Positions 24,420-33,483 of a stretch of 64,000 nt of DNA are shown here, piece by piece. Under the pieces are notes generated by a model, which did no database searches, was not told the DNA's origin, and saw nothing but the letters and a program-made list of their open reading frames with translations. The stretch's first letter is position 1. Every line of letters begins with the position of its first letter. The stretch spans positions 1 through 64,000 of the forward strand of contig URFZ01000006.1 in the NCBI GenBank assembly GCA_900547165.1. Reading direction: 5' to 3'. The stretch comes from an uncultured Eubacteriales bacterium. Lineage in GTDB: Bacteria; Bacillota; Clostridia; Oscillospirales; UBA644. Made by a program: the position numbers and the translations under genes.

Positions 24420-24925
24420 TTTAATTGAACTTTTTGCGGACAGCAAAAAACGGATTAGATTTCAGTTGTAACTCCTTTTTGATATAATTCAGGTTTCGTT
24501 CAGTAAATAATCTATAATGAGATATAGTAATACAGTAATTTTTTATACTTCATTCGAGGGGAATTTTCTGTTTATAAAAACAGAAAAAACTGATTTATGG
24601 ATTTATCTCATGAAGAAAACGAAGAATTTTTTACTGCATACGGACATCGGCAGTATAGTGCTTAATCGAAAGTATCTCAAGTAATTGAAATGGATTGTCA
24701 TATAACGCAACGCCGGAATAACAAATGCATGTGTGTTCAGACTGAGATTCGGGGCAACCAATGTAGTAACAGAAGCATAGAAGAAAATGAAGCAAGGTTT
24801 CTGTCCGGCATATTAATCGTTTTTTTGTCAGCGTACTTGTGCGCATTATACAAAACGTGATATGATAGTGGAATATTTTTGCCTGTTATTTGTGCACGTT
24901 TACAATTTTGCAAGCAGTAGAAATT
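24420..24925. other. AT-rich stretch without recognisable gene
   Basis: About 500 bases of low-GC sequence follow the small gene's promoter. Open frames on either strand are short (the longest, about 70 codons on the minus strand at 24631-24846, lacks a ribosome binding site) and none resembles a known family. It marks the left border of the AT-rich acquired region. Confidence 0.6.
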
Positions 24926-24931
24926 TTTGAA

Positions 24932-24960
24932 TTGACAAAATATGACGATTGTGTTATACT
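24932..24960 (+). promoter_or_regulatory. Consensus promoter upstream of leader hairpin
   Basis: A perfect TTGACA (24932-24937), 17-base spacer and TATACT (24955-24960) on the plus strand. It reads toward the hairpin at 25039-25085, the decayed radical SAM gene and the RiPP cluster. It may be the original promoter of the region. Confidence 0.78.
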
Positions 24961-25038
24961 TAATCCAGAAAAAATTCATAAAAAGATAACGTCTCCAAAG
25001 CGTAAGTGCGAAACGCATTTCCCCACCCGAGACTTCCG

Positions 25039-25089
25039 AACCCGCACATGCGTTTGCTCTTTATTATGGCACGCTTGTGCGGGTTTTAA
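25039..25089 (+). promoter_or_regulatory. Attenuator-like hairpin overlapping a 13-codon leader frame
   Basis: AACCCGCACA (25039-25048) pairs perfectly with TGTGCGGGTT (25076-25085); GCGT/ACGC extend the stem after one mismatch, and TTTTAAA follows. Inside the hairpin an ATG at 25048 opens a 13-codon frame (MRLLFIMARLCGF, stop at 25087-25089). A promoter lies 80 bases upstream. The arrangement resembles a leader peptide/attenuator of the kind found before inducible resistance genes, but I see no ribosome binding site for the short frame. A simple terminator of a short transcript is the alternative. Confidence 0.5.
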
Positions 25090-25119
25090 AAATCAAATTA
25101 AACGCAAATTGCAAAATGA

Positions 25120-25609
25120 AATTACAGCCCCAATTTTGCAAAAAACAAATTCGTAGCTCCTATTATAGATATAAAGCATAGTATCAAAAAATTAACGAAA
25201 CATTGCATACCTCTTCAAATTGATATGCGCCCTAGATTTTGCGAGTATCTATCTGTCGATTATAGCGCGCATATTATTTATAATTTGAAAAACATTTTGT
25301 GCTGCTCAGGAGAATATGTGTGGTATATAGAATAGAAAGGCAACGTTCATCCGTGCTTGATATTTCAGATGAAATCTGGAAAATTAGCGTTGCATAACAA
25401 TATTTACCAAAAAAGAAATTATTAATATTAATTCGGCAGAAATAGAAAATATAGAAAAATCAAAATATTGGGATACTTTTGTTCGCGGTAAACACAAATT
25501 TAGAACCGAAAAAATTCCTACTTGTGGGGAATGCCGTTATGTAGATGGATGCCCGCTGTGTTTCTTTTATTACGGAGAATATAACCGCCAAATTATGGAA
25601 TTTGAATGA
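25120..25609 (+). pseudogene. Decayed radical SAM/SPASM peptide maturase, C-terminal part
   Basis: Reading through one in-frame stop (TAG at 25333) and one frameshift (near 25400) gives a SPASM-like C-terminus: KFVAPIIDIKHSIKKL, IDMRPRFCEYLSVDYS, the GNVHPCLIF strand, then IPTCGECRYVDGCPLC with its CxxCxxxxxCxxC cluster motif, ending at 25609. The N-terminal CxxxCxxC radical SAM core is not present upstream (a stop occurs at 25117). It lies 137 bases before an intact precursor-peptide gene, so it is probably the relic of an earlier or second maturase of the same type of cluster. Confidence 0.75.
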
Positions 25610-25745
25610 AACAAAAGAAAATTATTGATTAATGGAGAATAAAGCAAATGCTGGTTTATTAAAATTCTGCCCAATATTCCCGTTTTATGAACATCGGGGG
25701 AAGCCCACCTAAACATAAAATAAACATAAGAAAGGAGAAAACTAA

Positions 25746-25859
25746 TTGATTTACGAGAAGCCCGAAATTAAAGTTGTCACAATTAATTTGGAGGAAACTC
25801 CCATCATGTTTGCTTGCGGAAATTGCAACAATTCTTCTCAAGCTGGTCCTAATTGCTAA
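25746..25859 (+). CDS. Cys-rich RiPP precursor peptide, TTG start
   Basis: A 37-codon frame starting with TTG at 25746, AAGGAG seven to eight bases upstream. The leader (IYEKPEIKVVTINLEETPI) is of the YEKPE...V type seen before many Clostridia modified peptides, and the C-terminal core is FACGNCNNSSQAGPNC with three cysteines (spacing C-x2-C-x9-C) and two serines. There is no double-glycine cleavage motif. It is followed by a PqqD-like protein and a radical SAM/SPASM enzyme, which makes it the likely substrate: thioether cross-links from the cysteines (sactipeptide or ranthipeptide) are expected. An internal ATG at 25806 with GGAGG 11 bases upstream would give only the core; the full-length version fits leader-guided maturation better. 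Confidence 0.78.
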   Translation: MIYEKPEIKVVTINLEETPIMFACGNCNNSSQAGPNC

Positions 25860-25930
25860 TATATTTTTCCAAGAAAATTAAAGCTAAGTAAGCAAGGGCT
25901 TTCCCCGGGTGTTTTGAAAAGGAGGCTAAT

Positions 25931-26233
25931 ATGAAAAACAAGATGAAAAGCTATATTACAAAAACAGGAAAGTATTATGAAGAGCCTATAAAGAACGGTG
26001 TTGTTCTTATCCCTATTTCACCAAATAATCCGGTTTTAATTGATCTAATTGAGATAAGTTCGCTAGCTAAATTAATATGGGATTCTATTGGAGATAAAAG
26101 GGATAAAACTGTAGAAGATATTATAACGCTTGTGAGTAGTATGTTTCCTCATGTAGAAAATGTTCAAATACATGATGATATATGCGCTTTTTTAAATGAA
26201 CTTCATGAAAAAGAAGCAATAAAATTCATTTAA
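25931..26233 (+). CDS. PqqD-family leader recognition protein (RRE)
   Basis: A 100-residue PqqD-like protein (residues about 15-100: winged-helix fold with GVVLIPISPNNPVLIDLIEISSLAKLIWDSIGDKRDKTVEDIITLV). In RiPP pathways such RiPP recognition elements hold the leader peptide and present it to the radical SAM enzyme. A perfect AAGGAGG lies upstream of the ATG. It sits 71 bases after the precursor and 22 bases before the maturase. Confidence 0.88.
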   Translation: MKNKMKSYITKTGKYYEEPIKNGVVLIPISPNNPVLIDLIEISSLAKLIWDSIGDKRDKTVEDIITLVSSMFPHVENVQIHDDICAFLNELHEKEAIKFI

Positions 26234-26255
26234 TTGGGGGGAGAAGAAATTATTC

Positions 26256-27320
26256 ATGGAAAATATAGATTTTTATTTAAATGTTTTGAATCGTTATATA
26301 GACAAAACACAAGAATATCTTCCATTGTATGCTATGTTTGAGATAACGAATTCATGCAATTTTAGATGTGGTCATTGTTATATTCCTTCCAAATTAAAGA
26401 ATGATAATGAATCTATAGATAAAAATCTAGCAATAAGAATACTTGATGAGTTGAAACAATTGGGTTGTATCAAACTATTGATAACGGGTGGCGAGGCAAT
26501 CCTTCACCCTCATTTCTTTGAAATATATCGGCATGCTTATGATCTCGGTTTTGTAATTACACTTTTTTCTAACGGCTATAATTTAGACGCGAAGATTATC
26601 TCTTTTTTAGATGCATATAAACCGGACAAACTGGAAATCACGCTGTATGGTTGGAATGAAAAAAGTTATTCAGATTTTACAAAAAGGAGATGTGCATATC
26701 AACAAGTAGGCAATGTTCTTCAAACTCTTGTTGATACTGAAATCAACTTTGATCTCAAAGTTTCTTTAACGACACACAATGTTCACCATATACAAGAATT
26801 AAATAGTTTTGCAGAAAGGTATGGAAAAAAGATCAGATATGATGGTGTAATTATTAATTCTCTTGACCAATCAGAAAATACATTATGCAATAGATTGGAT
26901 CCATATGATGTGGTGCAATTAGAAGATAATTATGAAATAGAACCGACAATTCATCAATATAGTTCAACTCTAGGGATATATGAAACAAAGGAAATGCTGT
27001 TTAAATGTGGCGCAGGAAAAAACAGTTTTTGTATTAACGCAAGAGGTGAACTCTACGCCTGTGCACAACTGCGCATTTTCCCATACGATTTAAGCTATGG
27101 ATCATTATTAGAAGGAATTAGGCATTTTGAAAGAATAGTAAACCAATTGATGCCCGAAAATATGAAATGCAGGAGTTGCACATACATTGATTACTGTCGA
27201 TATTGCCCAGGAAGATTTTTATTAGAATCAGGAAGTATGTTTACACCCCCTAAATGGTATTGTGAATATGGAAAACTTGGATATGAAAAAGCAAGGAAAC
27301 AAAAAAATTATGAGACATAA
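26256..27320 (+). CDS. Radical SAM/SPASM peptide maturase
   Basis: A 354-residue radical SAM enzyme. The cluster that cleaves S-adenosylmethionine is bound by CNFRCGHC (Cys34, 38, 41), followed by the SAM-binding LLITGGEAILHP. The C-terminal SPASM domain has KCGAG, GELYACAQL, KCRSCTYIDYCRYC and WYCEY, enough cysteines for two auxiliary 4Fe-4S clusters. Enzymes of this design in RiPP pathways form Cys thioether bonds to alpha, beta or gamma carbons of the core peptide. Which bond is made here cannot be told from sequence. Its end overlaps the next gene by 11 bases. Confidence 0.93.
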   Translation: MENIDFYLNVLNRYIDKTQEYLPLYAMFEITNSCNFRCGHCYIPSKLKNDNESIDKNLAIRILDELKQLGCIKLLITGGEAILHPHFFEIYRHAYDLGFVITLFSNGYNLDAKIISFLDAYKPDKLEITLYGWNEKSYSDFTKRRCAYQQVGNVLQTLVDTEINFDLKVSLTTHNVHHIQELNSFAERYGKKIRYDGVIINSLDQSENTLCNRLDPYDVVQLEDNYEIEPTIHQYSSTLGIYETKEMLFKCGAGKNSFCINARGELYACAQLRIFPYDLSYGSLLEGIRHFERIVNQLMPENMKCRSCTYIDYCRYCPGRFLLESGSMFTPPKWYCEYGKLGYEKARKQKNYET

Positions 27321-28230
27321 ATATAATTTTTCAATTGATGGCATCGAAATACTTATGTTGTCAGATACATTATTTGATGAACCTTTTTATTCAACATTAC
27401 CCCGGTTTGTTCCTTTGAAGGCAACTACCAAATTAGATATTCTAATATATTATTTCGGTAAAACTATACCAAGTTTAGAAAAAAATCAAACATATGAACT
27501 TATATCTCAATTACCATTTATTAAAGTATTTAAAAATCAAAATAGTTTTGATCGATATACATATAAGTTTTTGTTTTATGCAAAAGAAAAAGAGACATCA
27601 GAAAAACTTTTATTAAATACCGCTCTATGTTCTTCAGATTTTAGAGAAATAATTATCTATGGGTTCGAGAGCAATCTCAAAAGAATAAATCACAGTATAG
27701 TAAATCCTATTTTAACAAGCGTTGGAAGTACGTTGGTTTTAAGTTGCTTTATGCAACTTAATGGAATAGGAGTTGGTTTGCATGCCTCTGCTGTAATATA
27801 TAATAATAAAGCAGTTGTTTTTACAGGTCCTTCTGGCGCAGGAAAGTCAACTATGAGAGATATTTGGCAAGGTTTTGGTCATTCGGTAATAGGTAATGAT
27901 CGTGTAATTATTGATTTCAATACTCTTTCTTGTTGCGGTACTCCATATGAAAGAACAAAGGATTGGGTGAATGTTCAGAACTTCAAAATTAAAGCTATCT
28001 TTTATTTATCACATGGTGACACAAATATTATTTCTGACGTTTCAGATACCGCTATGATGTATAGTTTATTAAAGCAATGCATAGTACCAGTATGGTTTGA
28101 AAAAGGAATTCAACAAACTCTTGCACAAATTCAAAAAATTATTAATGATATTCCTGTTTTTTCTTTTTCTTTTAAACCAAATGAAAGCGCTTACAATTGC
28201 TGTTTAAAATTTTTAGATACAAAAGTATAA
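27310..28230 (+). CDS. HPr-kinase-like ATPase (putative peptide kinase)
   Basis: A 306-residue protein whose C-terminal half has an HprK/PEPCK-type P-loop: LHASAVIYNNKAVVFTGPSG continuing AGKST (Walker A 173-181) and a later NDRVII. The N-terminal half has no recognisable motif. Similar HprK-like proteins occur in lasso peptide clusters such as paeninodin, where they phosphorylate a Ser of the peptide; the two core serines here are possible targets (inference). The frame opens at a GTG at 27262 inside the maturase gene, but ATG 27310 has AAGGAA upstream and gives a normal start. Confidence 0.8.
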   Translation: MRHKYNFSIDGIEILMLSDTLFDEPFYSTLPRFVPLKATTKLDILIYYFGKTIPSLEKNQTYELISQLPFIKVFKNQNSFDRYTYKFLFYAKEKETSEKLLLNTALCSSDFREIIIYGFESNLKRINHSIVNPILTSVGSTLVLSCFMQLNGIGVGLHASAVIYNNKAVVFTGPSGAGKSTMRDIWQGFGHSVIGNDRVIIDFNTLSCCGTPYERTKDWVNVQNFKIKAIFYLSHGDTNIISDVSDTAMMYSLLKQCIVPVWFEKGIQQTLAQIQKIINDIPVFSFSFKPNESAYNCCLKFLDTKV

Positions 28231-28256
28231 ATGATATTTAACCGAAGGAGTTTTAA

Positions 28257-28772
28257 ATGCCAATCAATTATGTTGCAACTTATTACAAAACAATAATAAA
28301 GAACAACTCCTTTATTTACATTCATGGGATTGGCAACAGTATGTTTCCCTTACTAAACGAAAACATGCAGTTGAAGATACTAAAAAAAGAGACATATGAA
28401 AAAGGCGACTTAGTTTTGTATTCAAACGGAAGTCGATTAATTCTACATAGAATCATCGAAATAAACACAACTGCATGCAAAGTAAAAGGGGATAATACCT
28501 TATCGTCTGAAGTAATCAGAACAACACGAATTCTTGGATATGCTGCAGCGTATAGATTGGTCGGCAGACGAGAAATTCGGTTTGTTAGAAACAAAATCTC
28601 AAGTTCAATCATACCTAACCTTTCACTGAAAATGGATAATCAAAAAAGCAGGATGTACCGTATGTTGTTGCATTTTTGTATTTGTTTTTATGCCGTTGTT
28701 TATAAATCGGTATGTGTAATGAAAAGTCGTAGAGTCATGAAAAAGCGAAAGGACAAAAAACAGAATGTTTAA
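28257..28772 (+). CDS. S26-type peptidase of the Ser-His class
   Basis: A 171-residue protein with the S24/S26 signature: GIGNSMFPLL (Ser28), KGDLVLYSNGSRLILHRI (His64) and KVKGDN. His in place of the usual Lys matches the SipW/ER-like type. A hydrophobic segment near residues 134-150 and a basic tail could anchor it to the membrane. Peptidases of this kind recur in RiPP clusters and may remove the leader, although the substrate role is unproven. AAGGAG precedes the ATG; it overlaps the first ABC gene by 8 bases. Confidence 0.84.
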   Translation: MPINYVATYYKTIIKNNSFIYIHGIGNSMFPLLNENMQLKILKKETYEKGDLVLYSNGSRLILHRIIEINTTACKVKGDNTLSSEVIRTTRILGYAAAYRLVGRREIRFVRNKISSSIIPNLSLKMDNQKSRMYRMLLHFCICFYAVVYKSVCVMKSRRVMKKRKDKKQNV

Positions 28773-30477
28773 ATCTTTTGCGTTATTACGCAAACACTGC
28801 AAATCTCATTTTTGGATATTGAATTTTTGCACTTTTGCAATAGGTGTATCTGTTCCGATAAATACGTATTTGTTGAAGAAATTGCTCGAGAATGTCAACC
28901 TCCCATTCTTTGGGTATTACATGGGTGCATACATAACTTCACTTGCGTTTGTCGTTTTATGCAATTATTTGAAAAAGTACGTCTATACGCTCGCTGAATG
29001 TAAGTTGACAAAGACATTGAACAAAGAAATGCTGAATATATTCAGTTCTGCAAATTACAGCGATCTGGAATCACCGACCGTCAACGATTCGATCAGTCGA
29101 ATGGGAACGCCCGCCGATCTTGTCATGAAATCTTATAGCGCACTTATATCGTTGCTTCAAAATGTCATAAGTTATACGGGCATTCTCTCCATTTTCTTCT
29201 CTGCTTCCGTGGTTTTTGCACTGTTAAGCATACTGCTGTTCACCATATCATTTATATTCAACTTTAAAGAAATTAAAGGAATCCGCAATTTGCAATTTAA
29301 TCAAACGGCAACCGAAAGAAAGAGAAATTATTTTTCAAATCTGTTTTTAGATAAAGTCGTAGAAAAGGAGATCAAAATTTTCGGTCTTTCTTCTTACCTG
29401 CTGGGGATATATGATGATACTTCTGTGGCACTCATAAAAGAACGAATGGTTATCCGACGCAGAGGCTTTAAGAACGGATTGCTTCCGCTCGTTGCTACAT
29501 TGATGTTCAATACTTTTTGCGTAATCTATCTTTTATTTTTGGGGAAACAATCCATCTTAACACCGACAGAGATCATTGCATTGATTTCCGCCTTGCCAAC
29601 ATTATCAATTATGTCCGGTTGGACATTTCCATCGTTATTAGAAGAACTGGACAAATATAAGATCCCATGGCAAGACTACAAGAAGATAAGCACGCTTTTA
29701 ACTAAAAAACCAAGTGACTCTTTGTGTCATGAAATTTCAGGGGATATCATTTTTGAAAATGTATATTTCAAGTATCCGAACACCGAAACCTATATTTTGA
29801 ATGGCATAAATCTTACGATAAAACGAGGTCAAACAACAGCGATTGTCGGAGAAAACGGTTGCGGAAAATCTACCATCGTAAAACTATTGCTGGGATTATA
29901 TTTGCCTGAACGCGGGGAAATAAGAATCGGAAAAACGCCTTTGCAAAGTTTGACTCAAAAAGAACGTCTGTCGCTGATGACCGCTGTGTTGCAGAAATTC
30001 TGTATTTACCAAATTCCCGTGAAAAACAATATTGAAATTGCCGATCCGAGTGTTACTTCGGGAGAACTGAAATTGGAAGAAATCAAGCGCCGTACCTCCT
30101 TTTTGGATGATATCACGTTAACTTCTCGAATCGGTGAAATATATCCGGATGGCATATCTTTATCCGGCGGACAAAATCAAAGAGTTGCATTGTCCAGAGC
30201 ATTGTATTCATCCGCTGAATTTTGTATTTTAGATGAACCGACAGCCTCTGTAGACCCGCTTACGGAATCAAGTTTTTATGAAATGATTCATAAGAACAAT
30301 TTTGACAAAAGTTTGGTTATTATCTCGCATCGCCTGCCATCTGCAAAACTTGCAGATACGATATTGCTTATAAAAGAGGGAAAAGTCAAGGAATCCGGTT
30401 CACATGAAGATCTGATGAAATTGAATGGTCTTTACTTTGAAATGTTTACAAAACAAGCGTGTCTATATCAAAAGTAA
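28765..30477 (+). CDS. ABC transporter, fused membrane and ATPase domains (first of pair)
   Basis: A 570-residue half-transporter. About residues 1-310 carry hydrophobic transmembrane helices; the nucleotide-binding domain follows with Walker A GENGCGKST, signature LSGGQNQRV, Walker B FCILDEPTAS and the switch His in VIISHRL. No N-terminal C39 protease domain is present, which agrees with a separate peptidase gene just upstream. With the next gene it probably forms a heterodimeric exporter for the mature peptide (inference). Confidence 0.9.
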   Translation: MFKSFALLRKHCKSHFWILNFCTFAIGVSVPINTYLLKKLLENVNLPFFGYYMGAYITSLAFVVLCNYLKKYVYTLAECKLTKTLNKEMLNIFSSANYSDLESPTVNDSISRMGTPADLVMKSYSALISLLQNVISYTGILSIFFSASVVFALLSILLFTISFIFNFKEIKGIRNLQFNQTATERKRNYFSNLFLDKVVEKEIKIFGLSSYLLGIYDDTSVALIKERMVIRRRGFKNGLLPLVATLMFNTFCVIYLLFLGKQSILTPTEIIALISALPTLSIMSGWTFPSLLEELDKYKIPWQDYKKISTLLTKKPSDSLCHEISGDIIFENVYFKYPNTETYILNGINLTIKRGQTTAIVGENGCGKSTIVKLLLGLYLPERGEIRIGKTPLQSLTQKERLSLMTAVLQKFCIYQIPVKNNIEIADPSVTSGELKLEEIKRRTSFLDDITLTSRIGEIYPDGISLSGGQNQRVALSRALYSSAEFCILDEPTASVDPLTESSFYEMIHKNNFDKSLVIISHRLPSAKLADTILLIKEGKVKESGSHEDLMKLNGLYFEMFTKQACLYQK

Positions 30478-30488
30478 GAGAAGAAAAA

Positions 30489-32267
30489 ATGAAAAAAAAA
30501 ATAAAACTAAAATCGCTGATTTCTTGTATTGCCATTATTTTTAGAGAAAAACCTTTTTTAGCGTCTCTTGAAGGGTTGTCATATCTTGGTTCGGCAATTA
30601 CAACCGGCTTTATGCCATTGGTTTGGGCTTTTGTATTTCAAGCCATTGAAAACTATATCACAGGAAAAAATGAAAACAGCATTATTCACGCAATGATTTT
30701 GTTTTTGATCGTACAACTGGCTGAAGTTCTTTTTAAAATGATTGGCAGAGTTCCCACCAGAGTCTTCTGCTACAATGAACAATTGCAGATGAAATTATGT
30801 AAAAATATATATCTTCATGCCACAGAATTGCCGTATGAAGATTTTCTTGATCAGGAAATATATAATTCGTTTACTCGCGCCAATAGCTCAATTTCCAGAA
30901 ATTTGCCCATGAATTTGTTGAATACATTTTTTCAGATTCCTTCACTCGTATTATCTTTATGCGTAGCGATTGTGACTCTGGGCGCATTTTCGCACTGGCT
31001 TGTTCTGATTTCGATCGTATCTTTGCTTCCAATTTCCATTATTCAGGCGATCATATTAAATAAAACGTATGATATAAGCAAAGACCTTACCCCTATAAAA
31101 AAGGCAACAAACTATTTCTATTCTCTTTTTACCAAGCCGACTGCAGTGGCAGAATTCAGAACCTATGGTTGTGAAGAATATTTCAAAACTTCATGGGAGA
31201 AAAGTCTGGATAAAGAGAATCTCATTGTAAAAAAACATGCGGCAAAAAGCTCGTTACAAAGTATTATGGGAGAGGCATTCAAATTGCTTGGATTTGCGTT
31301 TGCCTTGATTTTTTCTTCCATAGCCGTAACTGCGGGAAGCATTAACTTAGGAGTTTTCGGAGCACTTTTAACAGCATATAATTCTATGCAAACCACATCA
31401 AATCAAATTGTATCCGGTCTGCTTAGCATCGATTCTACATATCTGTTCTATTCAGATTATGAATCCTTCCTGAAAAAAAGCATATGTACAATTCCGGATC
31501 TTTGCGATAAAACCATAGAAGAAATCTCCTTTGAAAATGTATCTTACAAGTACCCTCATAGTTCTGTATATGCCGTTGAAAATTTGAATCTGAAATTAAA
31601 ATTTAATGAAGGTGTCACCGTCGTCGGCGAAAACGGATCGGGAAAAACAACGCTTTGCTTGTTGCTTTTAGGACTTTTGCAACCGACCACAGGGAAAGTT
31701 GTCACAACATTTTCGGACGGTGAAAAACGAGAGAATATCATATTGCAAAGAAAAATCGGTACTGTATTTCAAGATTATGTTATTTACAAGTTAACATTAA
31801 AAGAGAACTTGCTTTTGGCGAACCTTCATAATCAATATGAGTCTGCCGTGCTCGAAAAAACATTGCAAAATTTACACTTCAAGGATGGAGAGACCATCAA
31901 TCTCGACGAAACTATAGGAATTGAATTCGGCGGAGTTGAATATTCCGGGGGGGAACGTCAAAAAATTGCACTAGCCCGAGCGCAACTCTCGAAATGCAAT
32001 TATATTGTTATGGATGAACCGACAGCATCGTTGGATCCAATGATGGAATTTGAATTATTAAATAACGCCTTATCCACCGTAGAAAATAAGGGCTTTTTAT
32101 TGATTACTCATCGTGTTGGTGCCTCGCGACTTGCCGATCAGATTATTGTATTGAAAAATGGCAAACTTGTTGAGTGCGGCTCCCATGATGAACTGATAAA
32201 TTTACATGGCGAATATGCAAATTTGTTTAAAATGCAAGCTAAATGGTATATTGACAACGAGGAATAA
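30489..32267 (+). CDS. ABC transporter, fused membrane and ATPase domains (second of pair)
   Basis: A 592-residue half-transporter with the same plan: about five to six transmembrane helices, then Walker A GENGSGKTT, signature YSGGERQKIAL, Walker B YIVMDEPTAS and LLITHRV. The frame can start 30 bases earlier inside the first ABC gene; ATG 30489 with AGAGAAG upstream and 11 bases after the preceding stop is the better start. Partner of the preceding transporter. Confidence 0.9.
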   Translation: MKKKIKLKSLISCIAIIFREKPFLASLEGLSYLGSAITTGFMPLVWAFVFQAIENYITGKNENSIIHAMILFLIVQLAEVLFKMIGRVPTRVFCYNEQLQMKLCKNIYLHATELPYEDFLDQEIYNSFTRANSSISRNLPMNLLNTFFQIPSLVLSLCVAIVTLGAFSHWLVLISIVSLLPISIIQAIILNKTYDISKDLTPIKKATNYFYSLFTKPTAVAEFRTYGCEEYFKTSWEKSLDKENLIVKKHAAKSSLQSIMGEAFKLLGFAFALIFSSIAVTAGSINLGVFGALLTAYNSMQTTSNQIVSGLLSIDSTYLFYSDYESFLKKSICTIPDLCDKTIEEISFENVSYKYPHSSVYAVENLNLKLKFNEGVTVVGENGSGKTTLCLLLLGLLQPTTGKVVTTFSDGEKRENIILQRKIGTVFQDYVIYKLTLKENLLLANLHNQYESAVLEKTLQNLHFKDGETINLDETIGIEFGGVEYSGGERQKIALARAQLSKCNYIVMDEPTASLDPMMEFELLNNALSTVENKGFLLITHRVGASRLADQIIVLKNGKLVECGSHDELINLHGEYANLFKMQAKWYIDNEE

Positions 32268-32270
32268 TAA

Positions 32271-33182
32271 ATGGAAATTCTATCGATCATACAAAAAACT
32301 ATAAAAATTCGGCGTTATAACGAAAGTAAATCTTTTTTTGAATTTTTAAATAATAATATAATCCCTTATGTTGTTGTGAAAGGGGAACCATTATCTTTGC
32401 TATCTTACAATGAACCCGGAAAAAGAATAAGCGCGGATATAGATATCCTTATTCCAAAAGCGTACCTAAAATTAGCGGAACAAAAGCTAAAAGAATTGGA
32501 TTTCAACAACGATGGAAACAATCGTGAAAAACATATGTTTATGTTAGCCTACACACATCAAGTTTCGCCATGGTACAAAGAAATTAAACCTTGCGGAGAA
32601 TTTTCAATTGATCTAAACTTTGATATTTTTTGGGGCGAATATGAAGGCAAACGAATAGACATTGAGGAATTTCTGTCGAACCCCATAGAAATGGAGATTT
32701 ATGGCGTCAAAGTAAAAACTTTGCCCCCATTAAAGGCGATGATTCAGATTGTCCTTCACCACTATAAAGACATGAATTCCCTTTTTTTGCTCGCAACGAG
32801 AAAAAGCATCAGGTACGATATGTTCAAGGATGTATATTACTTGTTGAAAAATAATCTTGATGCAATACCCTTAGACAAGCTATATGCCATGAGTGCCGAA
32901 TATGAGATTATTCCCTATGTATTTTATGTCTTATACTATACAGGACAGGTATTTGATGATGATGTATTAAAACAGTACATAGAAGCATTCAGAACACCGG
33001 AGGGAGAAATGCTTCTTAATTGCTACGGGCTGTGTTCGAAAGAGCGGAGAGAATGGCGGTATGATTTTTTTACTCGTCTTGAAACTGATAATTTGTTTTC
33101 GCTGATAAAATATGATTTGAGTGAAAAAGACAAGGATAAAATTAACATTAACAAGCGTATATTCTTGGGGGTGTCGGAATGA
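32271..33182 (+). CDS. Nucleotidyltransferase family protein
   Basis: A 303-residue protein of the uncharacterised nucleotidyltransferase type (Nucleotidyltransf_5-like): VVKGEPLSLLSY followed by RISADIDILI, where Asp56 and Asp58 are the predicted metal-binding pair. Proteins of this kind occur in lasso peptide clusters together with HprK-like kinases. It may add a nucleotide or phosphate-derived group to the peptide or to the kinase product (inference). Three bases separate it from the ABC gene; its stop overlaps the ACP start (ATGA). Confidence 0.8.
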   Translation: MEILSIIQKTIKIRRYNESKSFFEFLNNNIIPYVVVKGEPLSLLSYNEPGKRISADIDILIPKAYLKLAEQKLKELDFNNDGNNREKHMFMLAYTHQVSPWYKEIKPCGEFSIDLNFDIFWGEYEGKRIDIEEFLSNPIEMEIYGVKVKTLPPLKAMIQIVLHHYKDMNSLFLLATRKSIRYDMFKDVYYLLKNNLDAIPLDKLYAMSAEYEIIPYVFYVLYYTGQVFDDDVLKQYIEAFRTPEGEMLLNCYGLCSKERREWRYDFFTRLETDNLFSLIKYDLSEKDKDKININKRIFLGVSE

Positions 33183-33478
33183 AGCGCGTTTGCTTGAATC
33201 GGGTGCTTGAAATACTTAATAATAACATAGCTGACGCAAATGTTTCGAATGATATGCTTGAAGAGAGCCTGCCCGCGCTTGGTATGGATTCTGTTTCTTT
33301 CATTCGAATAATTGTTGAGTTGGAAGAAGTGTTTGTGTGTGAGATTCCGGATGAGAAACTCCTTATTGCTGAAATGGATACTGTGCAAAAGATTTTAGAT
33401 GTTCTTTTTGAGTTGTACAATGAACAATACAGTGCTCAAAGTACAATTCAGAGAGACTTAGTCGTTGGTAAGGAATAA
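33179..33478 (+). CDS. Acyl carrier protein
   Basis: A 99-residue carrier protein: a four-helix acyl-carrier fold with the phosphopantetheine attachment serine in LGMDSVSFI (Ser38) and the acidic helix IIVELEEVF. It is not a fatty-acid cluster ACP; its neighbours are a nucleotidyltransferase (4-base overlap) and an FkbH protein, which loads glycerate onto ACPs. A phosphopantetheinyl transferase must be supplied from elsewhere. Confidence 0.88.
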   Translation: MKRVCLNRVLEILNNNIADANVSNDMLEESLPALGMDSVSFIRIIVELEEVFVCEIPDEKLLIAEMDTVQKILDVLFELYNEQYSAQSTIQRDLVVGKE

Positions 33479-33483
33479 TCGTT

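Noticed and set aside
24631..24846. A 71-codon minus-strand frame in the AT-rich gap
   Set aside because: No ribosome binding site, no homology that I recognise and odd composition; kept only as an unannotated stretch.
24890..25156. An 88-codon plus-strand frame
   Set aside because: It spans a strong promoter and the attenuator-like hairpin and shows no family motif, so it is unlikely to be coding.
25659..25841. A 60-codon minus-strand frame opposite the precursor peptide
   Set aside because: It overlaps the precursor and its ribosome binding site, has no binding site of its own and resembles nothing known.
28765..32267. Peptidase-containing bacteriocin exporters (C39 type)
   Set aside because: Both ABC proteins begin directly with membrane segments; no N-terminal Cys protease domain is seen and the precursor lacks a double-glycine site.
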